Program-made: the position numbers and the translations under genes | Shown: piece after piece, positions 26,401-35,131 of the stretch | Layout: every line of letters begins with the position of its first letter | How positions within the stretch are numbered: the first letter of the stretch is position 1 | NCBI GenBank assembly: GCA_045576655.1 | Contig: JAZNGW010000028.1 | Coordinates: 43,267-107,266 of the forward strand | From: RGIG8745 sp045576655 | GTDB lineage: Bacteria; Bacteroidota; Bacteroidia; Bacteroidales; Bacteroidaceae | Reading direction: 5' to 3' | DNA length: 64,000 bases | The notes under the pieces: generated by a model | The model's input: only the letters and a program-made list of their open reading frames with translations | Told to the model about the DNA's origin: nothing | Databases searched by the model: none

Positions 26401-28110
26401 GTCCGTACCCTCATCGGTATAGATGTCAAACTGAGCAGTCTTCATGTCCCACATCAAAGGGCAGTGCTCAGGATCACCAGGTTTCTCAATGTAGTTGCCG
26501 ATAATTGAGGAATTAGGTTGAGGAGAAAGTGTATAAATGGCTCCGCAGTCACGAAGCTGAACCGAGAATCCATTTATATGATTGTACTTGATGTGGTTGT
26601 CGTGCATGATGTTATGGGTGCTTATCCATCCCCATCCCATACTTATCGCAGTATAAGGAGTGCCGACTATCTCATTATGAAGGATGTTGACATTTGACGC
26701 AAAGCCTATTCCTACACCTATACAGCCCCAGTCCTCGTTAGCGACATTAGTTATATAGTTGTTGGTCACGTAGATGCTGTCGCAGACCACGCGCATATCT
26801 TCAGGGTTATATGCCTGATGAACCTCGAAAGTCTCGTCGCCGAAAAATCCACCAGAAACACCTGAGCCGGCAATGTCAGAGAAAACACACCCGTTGACTT
26901 TCATGTTGCGAGTTCCACTGACAAAATCGAGAGCTGTAGAACCCATGTGACGGAAATGGCATCCCTCAAACGACACGTTACGGGCATTCTGCACACTGAC
27001 ACCTGCTGCGGGACGACCTACCCACGCCACGTTGTTGGCTGTGGCAGTGTTCTCTGACCAAGCGTCAAAAAGGTACTGGCCTGCTTGCAACTCCACATGG
27101 CCGTCAGTAGACGGACGCATCCAAGTAGTATGTTCAAAAGTGATGCCACGGAAGTGGATATTAGAAGCTAAATTATCCAAGCTACCGCTTATGCTTACAA
27201 GAGTTTCAAGACGAGGCACTACAGTTTCGATATTCTCAGGGGTCTCACCGCTGCGTGGCCAATAATACATGGTGTTGCCATCTACGTCATTAAACCACTC
27301 CTGCGGACGGTTGAGCAGTTCGATAGCATTCGAAAAGAAAAAGCGATGGTTTGCATGACTACCGTAGTCAGCACGCAATATTGGCCAAGGGCGCTTGAAC
27401 TCAATATCTGCCTCCTTCGACTCGAACGACAACACACTGCTGAAGGCGTTGTTATGCTTGATATTAGTGACACGCATAACGTTCACAACCCAGTCCTGCG
27501 GAATATTCAGTTCCAAATGCTTAGCGTTGCTCAGATCCATAAGAGGGCGAGGAACTGTTAGCGTCTTCGCATTCTTGTCGACAGAGATTATCTGCGGCAT
27601 AGACATATCGTCGAAGGTGCTAGCACGACGCATCTTGACGCCGTTGATCCACAACTGACGGAATTCCACAGGTTTGCCGTCTACAACAGGAGTTGACATC
27701 TGCCATATTTGTCCCTGTGCCACCTCTGGCAAACCTGCCACAGCACCCGCCTGTTCCCATCCGTCAGCAAGCACACCACCGCTAATAACGGGCGTTTCAC
27801 CCTCAGCGGCCATAATGATTGTAGGAGATTCAGGAGTACCACCGTCGGCAGCACTCAGTTCTATAGTACGGTCTATACGATATGTTCCACCGCGCATGAC
27901 GATTTGCACTTCACCCAACCCGTCTGGGGCATTATTCTTGCGCAACTCACGCACATGCTCCAATGCTTTGCCGAGAGTTGCGTAAGGAGCGTCTTCAGTA
28001 CCAGCAGCGACATCCGAACCTGTTGGTGCTACCCATACCTGAACTATTGTCTGAGCCATCAAGCCACATGCGATGGTCAAAGAAACAAATAATGAGATAT
28101 ATCTTTTCAT
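23476..28110 (-). CDS. GH141 family enzyme fused to FG-GAP propeller and binding modules
   Basis: 1544 residues with a signal peptide (MKRYISLFVSLTIACGLMAQ). Residues about 25-640 are a right-handed beta-helix with the GH141 pattern (VWVAPTGSDVAAGTEDAPY, VMRGGTYRIDRTIEL, later HNEIVGTPYTAISMGWGW). Characterised GH141 members include an alpha-L-fucosidase and a xylanase; the GH29 and FucP neighbours favour fucosidase. Residues about 650-1000 contain seven FG-GAP/VCBS repeats with DxNxDG calcium loops (DLNNDNLRD, DLNGDGHID, DVNGDGWLD, DWNNDGHSD). An Fn3-like domain, an acidic linker (EELTEEEEEEEK), two beta modules and a C-terminal tail (YDLQGRKLN...NIINGKVILIK) follow. It starts 29 bp after the GH29 gene at 28140 and overlaps the next ORF by one base. 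Confidence 0.82.
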   Translation of the reverse strand: MKRYISLFVSLTIACGLMAQTIVQVWVAPTGSDVAAGTEDAPYATLGKALEHVRELRKNNAPDGLGEVQIVMRGGTYRIDRTIELSAADGGTPESPTIIMAAEGETPVISGGVLADGWEQAGAVAGLPEVAQGQIWQMSTPVVDGKPVEFRQLWINGVKMRRASTFDDMSMPQIISVDKNAKTLTVPRPLMDLSNAKHLELNIPQDWVVNVMRVTNIKHNNAFSSVLSFESKEADIEFKRPWPILRADYGSHANHRFFFSNAIELLNRPQEWFNDVDGNTMYYWPRSGETPENIETVVPRLETLVSISGSLDNLASNIHFRGITFEHTTWMRPSTDGHVELQAGQYLFDAWSENTATANNVAWVGRPAAGVSVQNARNVSFEGCHFRHMGSTALDFVSGTRNMKVNGCVFSDIAGSGVSGGFFGDETFEVHQAYNPEDMRVVCDSIYVTNNYITNVANEDWGCIGVGIGFASNVNILHNEIVGTPYTAISMGWGWISTHNIMHDNHIKYNHINGFSVQLRDCGAIYTLSPQPNSSIIGNYIEKPGDPEHCPLMWDMKTAQFDIYTDEGTDYYTVADNWCLGNISKNKNGGHNNWGNNGANVSDAIREQAGLEEAYKEIVNKVTVPTYAPVDSIGDKVNADRDQIDYISQNDGFKLGDAVAVDLNNDNLRDIVYSGGEGNQTRVGGVRINTGNYGFVATQTITNATLCNLAAGDLNGDGHIDLVQSGFDFWDAYNAVLMNDGSGKLVAEDLSDGSSVAPACGIADINNDALPDYFFIGNGSRNTFYTQKTARDGYDKKSKLTLPGGFNEPTIMYADFDNSQSVDLCLLSDKSGGVYTRVHYNDGTGVFTEKSAGFKEKGTRGGMAYADVNGDGWLDVAIGGELVGEIWSTTAAEGGKTVSLYLNKGDGTFSLAQEFSEYMQDNVSHPIRFCDWNNDGHSDLIIAGWNMSQGNIAQVDVFLNDGTGRFTKSDVDLPGVSESSLELADFTGEGRNDILICGNANGAMGFHGYNVDRRLAVLCKNKTERTNTAPLPPTDLSAEVVGNSVVLKWNSGSDAETPVKSLSYNYYLRNLDTGQYLMFPNSDIATGARRVTSMGNAWLNLGWTLRRLPRGNYAWSVQAVDAGYAGSAFAAEQTFVITEELTEEEEEEEKTVGEKLLEAGWTLVDTFSGIDCANSYFAILDAESGMTVAALNTVGDKNWGNTYAMYYASGVDPNTNISGVFAFDAFDATDDLKIIITPLADLNRHFRTEGWNHALWQTYSDVHKQGDSYGMDGNRSIAMIYPELYSEKGWALKNKTTGAYLGPWVHGAFEDGAEFAADKRDANVSYFDIYAIPRVKYLQQFSNWAQATEENPLDITPLITNPSFGRYDESRHPIGWIVEGEGMVEHQGYLPGCEYYAYMNNWQSSGNLSNRSISQTVKGLPKGKYRLTLYSLCPAEGAYLFANNQSVDLKHQGNADTSLDLVMAEDGNLTIGVRLQNYKSNNFKYDNIRLHYVGPCDEEVGIDNVTIKEQSTESDNAIYDLQGRKLNRKEKGFNIINGKVILIK

Positions 28111-28139
28111 AAAGTAACTGACTTTGGGAATCTTTTAGT

Positions 28140-30527
28140 TTATTTTCTATAGTTAAGGAGTTTCACTTCATCGGCGCGAAACTCCTGAGTAGGGCTGCCT
28201 GCGGTCAAGTCTACCTGGAAACCGAGCACTACCTCCTGCTTTTTCTTCACGGTGAAGGTTATGCCGTAGAAACCTCCATTTGCAGTGGCTCTGCCGATAG
28301 GGGCAAAGGCCATCGACTCTGCAGGGATGTCAGATGTAGGGCACAAGCTTGCAGATGCAAAGACATAAGCCTGCTCTGGCATTCTTGTTATGGTGTTGAA
28401 CTTAGCTCCGAAATAGTATGTTCCTGGTTTGAGAGTCACCTTACGGTAGATGCGTGCATTGCTGAGGTCACCCTCGTTGTTACGCTCCCTGTCGTTCCAC
28501 ACGCCAAGCATGAGCGCCTCTTTGCCAGTGAACTTGTCAAGTCCGTTCTTCACTCCGTCAGCCCCGTTAGGTATGCTGAAGTTCTCCACGGTCCAGTGCT
28601 GCGGAGAAGCGAATCGTGTAGTCACCGCCTTATCCTTGCGGGTGAACTTGTCGGTCTCGACGAGGAGCGCTCTTGTGCAGTCTTCAGCCGCAGCACTCAT
28701 CGGCAAACCTGCTCCCACGGTGCCGTTCTCCTTGATGTCCTGATAAGTATCGTGAAGGCTCTTGATGTCGGCATCAGTCTTGCTCTCCTTAACAAGTGCT
28801 GCGAATGCGTCGAATTTATCCTTGCTCACCTTACCCGTGTTGTTTCCCACAAGCGGACGCATCTCCTTAATCTTAGCCTCGTAAGCCGCCTTTATGTCCT
28901 TCAGATTGACGCTCTCGCCCTCCGTCTTGTCGAAGGTGATGGCAAACACCGCAACAATCTTGTTGACTGGCTCTTCTGGCATAGTTATGTTAAGTCCGTC
29001 AACTCCGTTGGCAAAGCTGACGTCACCGTGACCGAGCAGGGTGACGCTCTTCACCTTTCCGCTGTAGTGCTTTGACGCCAAACCGAGAGCCTCGATAGTC
29101 ACGCTCTTAGCCGACGGATAGCGGAGAGTTGTGGCGAAGACTGTGTCGTTGCGCTGCACGAAGCGTATGTCGTCCGCCGAGTAGTTGTTGCTCTCGTTGA
29201 ATCCCTGCGCGTTGATAGGGATTACAGCCTCAGCAAGCGGCCCTTCGCCGAAGGTCTTCCACGGACGAGTGCCGTAGATGCTCTGTCCGTTCACATCCAT
29301 CCATGCCTTTATGTCGTTGAGGATAGCAATCTCCTTGTCGTCGATAGTTCCGTCAGCGCGCACCGGCACACTGAGAAGCATATTGCCGTTCTTGCTGACT
29401 ACGTCGACGAGCATGCTGATGACCTGCTCCGCACTCTTGTAGCCGTTGCGCTCATACACGCTCCTCTCGTAGTGCCATGAACCCAGACAAGTGCAAGTCT
29501 GCCAGTACTTCTCCTGGGCACGATCGGGAGTTCCGCGCTCCACGTCCCAAAGCATGAAGTCCTTGTGACGCTCCTCAAGCACCTTACCCATCACGACCAC
29601 CTGCTGTTCGCCTCCGTTCTGCTTAGCGCTCGTATTGTAGTAGTGCGAAAGGATGTTCTGACCCACGGCATCGTCGCAACCGTAGAACGGCAGCACCGTA
29701 TCGTCAAAATATATCATATCGGGACTGAACGTGTTGATGCACTCCAGCACACGGTTCTGGAACTTCATCTTATACTCTTCTGAAGGCAGGCTCGCACCCT
29801 TACCCCAGTTCCACTGGCTATGGATGTTGCCCTCACGCTCCCATCCCTCGCTGTGAGGATGGCGCTGAGCGTAGAGCTCCTGCGGGTCCAAGCCCTTCCA
29901 CCACTTCTCCGTGCCGTCAGGATTGAGTTTATAGCCATCCTCCTTAGTAAGATTACCGTCATACTTCTGCGCACCCTCAAGCCAAGTCCACGCGTGGCTG
30001 GCATGCATGCTTATGCCGAGCGGCAGCCCGTACTTCTCGCAAGCCTCAGCCCATCCGCGGACGATGTCCTTCTTCGGACCCACATTCACCGAGTTCCACT
30101 CCTGGTAAGGGCTGTCCCACAGGTCGAAGTTGTCATGATGATTGCCGAGAGTGAAGAAATACCTCGCCCCCACACTCTTGTAGAACTTCACAAGTGCGTC
30201 CGGATTCCAGTTCTCAGCCTTCCAGTCGCGGCAGAGTTCCTTCAGTCCGTAGTCGCTCTGCGAACCGAAGGTCTTGACATGGTGCTTCCCCTGCCAATGG
30301 TTGTCGTAGTACATGTGGCGGGCATACCAGTCGCCTGCCTCAGCCTCGCACTGTGGTCCCCAGTGCGCCCAGATACCGAACTTGGCATCCTTGAACCATT
30401 CAGGACACTCCCATTGATTCAGACTCTCCCACTCGGGCTTATACTCCCCCTGAGCCACTTCCACGTTTTGGGCATTCAGCGCCAGCGCGGCAACCAATGC
30501 TGCACTGCAAAGCAAAGATTTCTTCAT
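28140..30527 (-). CDS. GH29 alpha-L-fucosidase with C-terminal beta-module
   Basis: 795 residues with a signal peptide (MKKSLLCSAALVAALALNAQ). The GH29 barrel spans about 30-480: WFKDAKFGIWAHWGPQCEAE, then GARYFFTLGNHHDNFDLWDS, and the nucleophile region SPDMIYFDD (D275 by analogy with the family WFDG motif). A C-terminal beta-sandwich follows (about 480-550), then a short helical linker and one module (about 625-795) of the type found three times in the neighbouring 30968-35131 enzyme; it probably binds carbohydrate. There is no type IX-like tail; the protein ends at the module. It would cleave terminal L-fucose outside the cytoplasm. It is the first gene of the GH29-GH141-(GH31 remnant)-GH97 unit, with a promoter at 30551-30582. 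Confidence 0.9.
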   Translation of the reverse strand: MKKSLLCSAALVAALALNAQNVEVAQGEYKPEWESLNQWECPEWFKDAKFGIWAHWGPQCEAEAGDWYARHMYYDNHWQGKHHVKTFGSQSDYGLKELCRDWKAENWNPDALVKFYKSVGARYFFTLGNHHDNFDLWDSPYQEWNSVNVGPKKDIVRGWAEACEKYGLPLGISMHASHAWTWLEGAQKYDGNLTKEDGYKLNPDGTEKWWKGLDPQELYAQRHPHSEGWEREGNIHSQWNWGKGASLPSEEYKMKFQNRVLECINTFSPDMIYFDDTVLPFYGCDDAVGQNILSHYYNTSAKQNGGEQQVVVMGKVLEERHKDFMLWDVERGTPDRAQEKYWQTCTCLGSWHYERSVYERNGYKSAEQVISMLVDVVSKNGNMLLSVPVRADGTIDDKEIAILNDIKAWMDVNGQSIYGTRPWKTFGEGPLAEAVIPINAQGFNESNNYSADDIRFVQRNDTVFATTLRYPSAKSVTIEALGLASKHYSGKVKSVTLLGHGDVSFANGVDGLNITMPEEPVNKIVAVFAITFDKTEGESVNLKDIKAAYEAKIKEMRPLVGNNTGKVSKDKFDAFAALVKESKTDADIKSLHDTYQDIKENGTVGAGLPMSAAAEDCTRALLVETDKFTRKDKAVTTRFASPQHWTVENFSIPNGADGVKNGLDKFTGKEALMLGVWNDRERNNEGDLSNARIYRKVTLKPGTYYFGAKFNTITRMPEQAYVFASASLCPTSDIPAESMAFAPIGRATANGGFYGITFTVKKKQEVVLGFQVDLTAGSPTQEFRADEVKLLNYRK

Positions 30528-30550
30528 ATATAATTATTGTTTTAAAATTG

Positions 30551-30582
30551 CAAATATAACCCTTTTAGCCTAACCTTCCAAT
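30551..30582 (-). promoter_or_regulatory. Bacteroidetes-type promoter for the GH29-GH141-GH97 unit
   Basis: Minus strand: ATTG (30579-30582, one mismatch from TTTG), 20 bp, TATATTTG (30551-30558). The -7 element lies 23 bp before the ATG, so the leader is short, about 17 nt. Confidence 0.6.
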
Positions 30583-30686
30583 ATTGAAAAACGGCACAAC
30601 TATGGACAATATCGACATTTACGCCCTCGCATCCAAAAGAGCAGTCTCCTCTCTTATCGAACAACAAACTGCGGAAAATCCAAACA

Positions 30687-30768
30687 TAGGCTAAGTTCGT
30701 ATAAACTCAGACTAAGTTTATACAGATTCAGACTAAGTTTGTGTAAACTCAGTCTAAGTTTAGAGTTT
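30687..30768. repeat. 21-nt period repeat, copy 2
   Basis: Four units starting with GGCTAAGTTCGTATAAACTC and then CTAAGTTTATACAGATTCAG. It is almost identical, in the same orientation, to 39836-39921. GTATAAACT...AGTTTATAC (30696-30720) forms a 9-bp stem. It lies about 200 bp past the stop of the 30968-35131 gene. Confidence 0.85.
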
Positions 30769-30967
30769 TGAGCGCAGAGCAGGGCGAAAGAAACGTATCT
30801 TAAGAACAAGGACGAGGGTTCTCTGTTTATGCAGCAAGGCAGCCCCGAAAGACTGCCCCGCATGAATGTATGCAATATTATGTGTTTCCGTTCATCGTTA
30901 AACGTTAAACCTTCATCGTTCAACCTAAAAATCTACCCCCCAACTTTTACTTTTTACTTCTTACTTT

Positions 30968-33900
30968 TTACTTCTTGTAAATCTTGAAAGTATTTCCTCC
31001 CTGACGCATGATGAACATGCCTTGGCGAGGGGCTCCGCTGAGCTGTGCGCCTGTGACAGAGTAGTACTGAGCAGGAGCATTGAAGTCGGGACGAGCATCG
31101 CTGTCTTTCTCAACGGACTCGATGCCAGTCTGCTGTGTGTAAGAATAGAACTCAATGCGCTTAACGCGGAACTCCTGTCGTGCTGGTCCGTTGGCGATGT
31201 CGGTTTGGAACACTACGACAACTTCCTGCGGCTGGTCAAGGGTGAAGTAGAGTCCGTAAGCGTTGTCGCCGGCAGTTGCTTCGGCAATCTTGCAATGGGC
31301 TATTGACTGCTGCTCGATGTCGGTTGTATTGAGCGTAGCGTCAGCCACATATAGATATCCAAGATTCATGTTAAAGATGGTTTCATAGGCAGCACCAAAG
31401 AAGTAGCGCCCTGCAGGAAGGCTGATTCGACGATAAAGGCGAGAGTTTGTCAGGTCTGAACCTTCAGGGCAGTTAGCCTTGTCGTCGTAGACTCCGAGGG
31501 TGAGGCAGTCGTAGCCGGGCCACTTGTCGAGTCCTCCGCGCGTACCTTCAGAGAACGACTCAACGCCGTAGTTTTCGGTAGTCCAGTAGAGAGGGTATGT
31601 GAATCGTGTTGTCACGCTCGCATCAAGACGTGTGAAACCGTTTGCCTCAACGAAATACTCTTCCGTAATGTCGGCTGCGCCAATCTCCTCAGGCATGCTG
31701 GTCTTGATTTTGCCCTCGGCAAGGAACTTATTGTATGCGTCGTTGAGTGCAGTGTAAGCAGTGCTGATATCGCTAAGAGGGGCATCTGGACTTACCTTCT
31801 TGGCCTCCTCTACTGCTACAGCAAATTCTTCGTACGCTTCAGCTGAATACGAACCTGTGTTGTCGTTAATTTTCACGGTCTTGAGTTTCTCATCAAGGAG
31901 GGCGATGAGTTCTTCCAACTTGGTGTAGGTCATCTCGCCGTAGTAGAGGAGCTTCACGCCTTTAGCGCGAAATTCCTTCGTAGAGCTGCCTTTTGCAAGA
32001 TTGGACTGGAAACCTATAACCACTTCTGCTTCCTCTTCAAGGGTGAAGAACAATCCATGCCATGAGCCGTCGTTGTTGTCTGGCGCCTTGTTGATGTGAT
32101 AGTAGGCAATTGAGTTTTCCGGAATATCTGCGGTAGGCATTGTCTCTGATGCCACAAAGATGTATGATTCGTCAGCAATTGCGTAAGTCGTGTTGTAGGT
32201 TGCGCCGAAGTAGTAGCGTCCTGGCTGCAGAGTCACTCGCTGGTAAATGCGAGCGTTGGCAAGATTACCGTCGGTGTTAGATCCAGCATCGTTCCAAACA
32301 CCGAGCGAAAGGCAATCGTAGCCTGGATAGCTGTCAATACCGTTACGGTTACCTTGTCCGCCAGCAGGGATGTTGTAGTTCTCTACTGTCCAATATAGCG
32401 GAGTGCCGTAGCGTACGCCCAGCGTTCCGTTCGAACTGCGCGAGAAGTTGTCCACCTCGGAGAGCACGTCAATAGTGACGTCTGCTATCTCGCCCTGCAT
32501 TGGTGCACCTCCAGGGTTTGCGCCGTTCACCTTGAAATCCTCGTATGCAGTGCTCAAAGCATTGTATGCTGCGCTGATTTCCTCATAGGACGCATCTGGA
32601 CCTGTCTGCATAGCCAAATCTAAGGCTTCCTGAAGTTTCGCAAGGGCTTTCTTCGAATAGAATCCAGTATTGTCAGTAGGTTCAACACCGCCAACTATTG
32701 CATCCAGCTCGATAATCAGGTCCTCAAGAGCCATATAGTCCATTGCACCGTAATAGAGGAGTTTGACATCGTCGGCACGGAACTCCTGGGTTGCGCTGCC
32801 TTCAAGCAGATTCACCTGGAAACCGAGCACTACCTCCTGTTCCTCCTCCAAAGTGAAATATATGCCATAGAACGAGCCGTTTGTTTTTCCCTTGTTAAGA
32901 CGTGCATGTGCTATAGACTGCTCCTCCATGTCATAAGAGTCGACCAAGCCGTCCGCTGCAAAGATGTACGCCTGGTCAGAAAGCTGGTAAAGGGCGTTGA
33001 AAGTAGCGCCGAAGTAATAACGTCCTGCTTCAAGACGGATCTTACGGTAGATACGTGCATTGCCGAGGTTGCCCTCTTCGTTTGCATCGCGATCGTTCCA
33101 AACGCCGAGCATAAGGGCGTCCTTGCCCTCGTACTTATCCAGTCCGGCCTTTACGCCATCGCCTCCGTTAGGTATAAGGAAGTTCTCTACTGTCCAATGC
33201 TGCGGAGCAGCGAAACGTGTTGTCACAGCAGGGTCAAGACGGCTGAAGTTGTTTGCCTCGACAAGCGCGTCTTCCGTATAGTCCCAACTGTTACTTTCAT
33301 TAGGAGCGCCACCCTCGTTAGTTCCGTTGTCACGAAGTTCCTCGTAGGCTGTATAGAGAGTTTTCATAGCGAGCTGCTGAGCAACGTCGTCTGCTCCTAC
33401 ATACTGTTTCTGAGCTTCCACGAGGTCAGCGAAAGCGTTCACCTTTTCGCGGCTGAACTTTCCTGTATTATAGTTTGACTGCTTACGCATCTCGGCAACC
33501 TTCTCCTCATATATTTGGATGAGACCTTCGAGAGTGATAGCCTCGGATGAATTTTCATCAAATTCAACTGCAAACACAGCAGCAAACTTGTTCACTGGAG
33601 CGTCAGGCATAGTGACTACGAGTCCGTCTATATCCATTTCGAAGTCGACTTCACCGTGGCCGAGGAGTGTGACCTTCTTGACCTTCCCACTATAATACTT
33701 TGACGCCAGTCCGAAGGATTCAATTACATATTTCCTGCTTGTAGGATAACGGAGAGTTGTGGCAAATACCGTATCGTTGCGCTCTACGAAACGTACGTCT
33801 GCTGCCGAATAGTTGTTGCCCTCATTGAATCCCTGCGAATTGAGAGGATTTGACGCCTCAGCAAGCGGCCCTTCGCCGAAGGTCTTCCACTGACGGGTGC

Positions 33901-35131
33901 CATAGATACTAATGCTGTTCACGTCCATCCATGCCTTTATGTCGTTGAGAATGGCAATTTCCTTCTCGTCGATAGTTCCGTCGCTCTTTACAGGAACGCT
34001 GAGCAAGAGGTTTCCGTTCTTGCTGACGATGTCGACGAGCATGCTGACCACCTGCTGCGCACTCTTGTATTCACTGCGTTCGTAAGTACCCTTGTCGTAG
34101 TGCCATGTTCCCAAACAGGTACATGTCTGCCAGTACTTCTCCTGCGGACGATCTGGTATACCGCGCTCCACGTCCCAAAGCATCAAATCCTTGTGCTCTT
34201 TTTCCAGAATCTTTCCTGTCACCACAACCTGCTGCTCGCCGCCGTTCTGCTTAGCGCTGGTGTTGTAGTAGTGCGACAGGATGTTCAAACCAACCGACTC
34301 GTCGCAACCATAGAACGGCAGCACCGTATCGTCGAAATAAATCATGTCAGGACTGAACGTGTTGATACACTCAATCACGCGGTTCTGGAATTTCATCTTA
34401 TACTCTGCCGACGGCTGAGAAGCTCCGTTACCCCATGCCCATTGACTATGTATGGTTCCTACGTTCTCATAGCCCGTACTCGGTTCGTGGTCCTGAGCAT
34501 AAAGCTCCTGCGGGTCATATCCCTCCCACCATTGTCCTGCGCCATCGGCCTTTGTGAGAAGTCCGTCGTAGTGGCGCGACATCTCAAGCCATGTCCATGC
34601 ATGGCTTGCGTGCATACTCACGCCGAGAGGCAGTCCGTACTTATCGCATGCGTCAGCCCATCCCTTCACAATATCCTTCTTCGGTCCAATGTTCACGGAG
34701 TTCCATTCCTGGTAAGGGCTGTTCCACAAGTCAAAGTTGTCGTGATGGTTGCCTAAAGTCATGAAATAGCGCGCTCCCACGCTCTTGTAAAAGGCAATGA
34801 GCTCATCGGGATTCCAATTCTCTCCCTTCCAATCGCGGCAGAGTTCCTTCAGTCCGTAGTCGCTCATCCACCCGAAAGTCTGGGCATGATATCTTGACTG
34901 CCACTCATTCTCGTAATACATGTGGCGGCCATACCAATCGCCCGACTCAGCATGACACTGAGGTCCCCAGTGCGCCCAAATGCCGAACTTGGCATCCTTA
35001 AACCATTCGGGACACTCCCATTGCTTCAGACTTTCCCAATCTGGGCTATACTGTCCTGTCTCAACAGGCTCATTTTGCGCCATGACATTCATAAACGACA
35101 TGAACGCCAAAACAGAAACTAATAACTTCAT
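30968..35131 (-). CDS. GH29 alpha-L-fucosidase with three tandem beta-modules and sorting tail
   Basis: 1387 residues from ATG 35131, chosen because it opens a signal peptide (MKLLVSVLAFMSFMNVMAQ); the ATG at 35188 adds 19 residues without signal character. The GH29 barrel is highly similar to the 28140-30527 enzyme (WFKDAKFGIWAHWGPQCHAE, GNHHDNFDLW, SPDMIYFDD with D267 as likely nucleophile). After it, a module of about 165 residues occurs three times, each opening with NFSRL/NGFTRL...RF...YWTVENY and ending with QEFRADDVKLLYYG. The copies are separated by helical FIVAR-like segments. The end (YYSVTGAQLSGAPRQGMFIM...FKIYKK) resembles a type IX sorting domain. It is divergent from the AraC regulator gene, so both may share control. 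Confidence 0.9.
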   Translation of the reverse strand: MKLLVSVLAFMSFMNVMAQNEPVETGQYSPDWESLKQWECPEWFKDAKFGIWAHWGPQCHAESGDWYGRHMYYENEWQSRYHAQTFGWMSDYGLKELCRDWKGENWNPDELIAFYKSVGARYFMTLGNHHDNFDLWNSPYQEWNSVNIGPKKDIVKGWADACDKYGLPLGVSMHASHAWTWLEMSRHYDGLLTKADGAGQWWEGYDPQELYAQDHEPSTGYENVGTIHSQWAWGNGASQPSAEYKMKFQNRVIECINTFSPDMIYFDDTVLPFYGCDESVGLNILSHYYNTSAKQNGGEQQVVVTGKILEKEHKDLMLWDVERGIPDRPQEKYWQTCTCLGTWHYDKGTYERSEYKSAQQVVSMLVDIVSKNGNLLLSVPVKSDGTIDEKEIAILNDIKAWMDVNSISIYGTRQWKTFGEGPLAEASNPLNSQGFNEGNNYSAADVRFVERNDTVFATTLRYPTSRKYVIESFGLASKYYSGKVKKVTLLGHGEVDFEMDIDGLVVTMPDAPVNKFAAVFAVEFDENSSEAITLEGLIQIYEEKVAEMRKQSNYNTGKFSREKVNAFADLVEAQKQYVGADDVAQQLAMKTLYTAYEELRDNGTNEGGAPNESNSWDYTEDALVEANNFSRLDPAVTTRFAAPQHWTVENFLIPNGGDGVKAGLDKYEGKDALMLGVWNDRDANEEGNLGNARIYRKIRLEAGRYYFGATFNALYQLSDQAYIFAADGLVDSYDMEEQSIAHARLNKGKTNGSFYGIYFTLEEEQEVVLGFQVNLLEGSATQEFRADDVKLLYYGAMDYMALEDLIIELDAIVGGVEPTDNTGFYSKKALAKLQEALDLAMQTGPDASYEEISAAYNALSTAYEDFKVNGANPGGAPMQGEIADVTIDVLSEVDNFSRSSNGTLGVRYGTPLYWTVENYNIPAGGQGNRNGIDSYPGYDCLSLGVWNDAGSNTDGNLANARIYQRVTLQPGRYYFGATYNTTYAIADESYIFVASETMPTADIPENSIAYYHINKAPDNNDGSWHGLFFTLEEEAEVVIGFQSNLAKGSSTKEFRAKGVKLLYYGEMTYTKLEELIALLDEKLKTVKINDNTGSYSAEAYEEFAVAVEEAKKVSPDAPLSDISTAYTALNDAYNKFLAEGKIKTSMPEEIGAADITEEYFVEANGFTRLDASVTTRFTYPLYWTTENYGVESFSEGTRGGLDKWPGYDCLTLGVYDDKANCPEGSDLTNSRLYRRISLPAGRYFFGAAYETIFNMNLGYLYVADATLNTTDIEQQSIAHCKIAEATAGDNAYGLYFTLDQPQEVVVVFQTDIANGPARQEFRVKRIEFYSYTQQTGIESVEKDSDARPDFNAPAQYYSVTGAQLSGAPRQGMFIMRQGGNTFKIYKK

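Larger units (their letters stand above)
30528..30967. other. Intergenic region with promoter and 21-nt repeat
   Basis: 440 bases between the two GH29 genes. It holds the promoter for the downstream GH29 (30551-30582), the 21-nt period repeat (30687-30768), and a stretch 30770-30967 in which I see nothing definite. The 89-residue minus ORF 30654-30923 is mostly a translation of the repeat (LSLHKLSLNLYKLSLSL) and is not a gene. Confidence 0.7.

Noticed and set aside
30654..30923. 89-residue minus ORF with LSLHKLSLNLYKLSLSL
   Set aside because: It is a translation of the 21-nt repeat and has no start context or homologue that I recognise.
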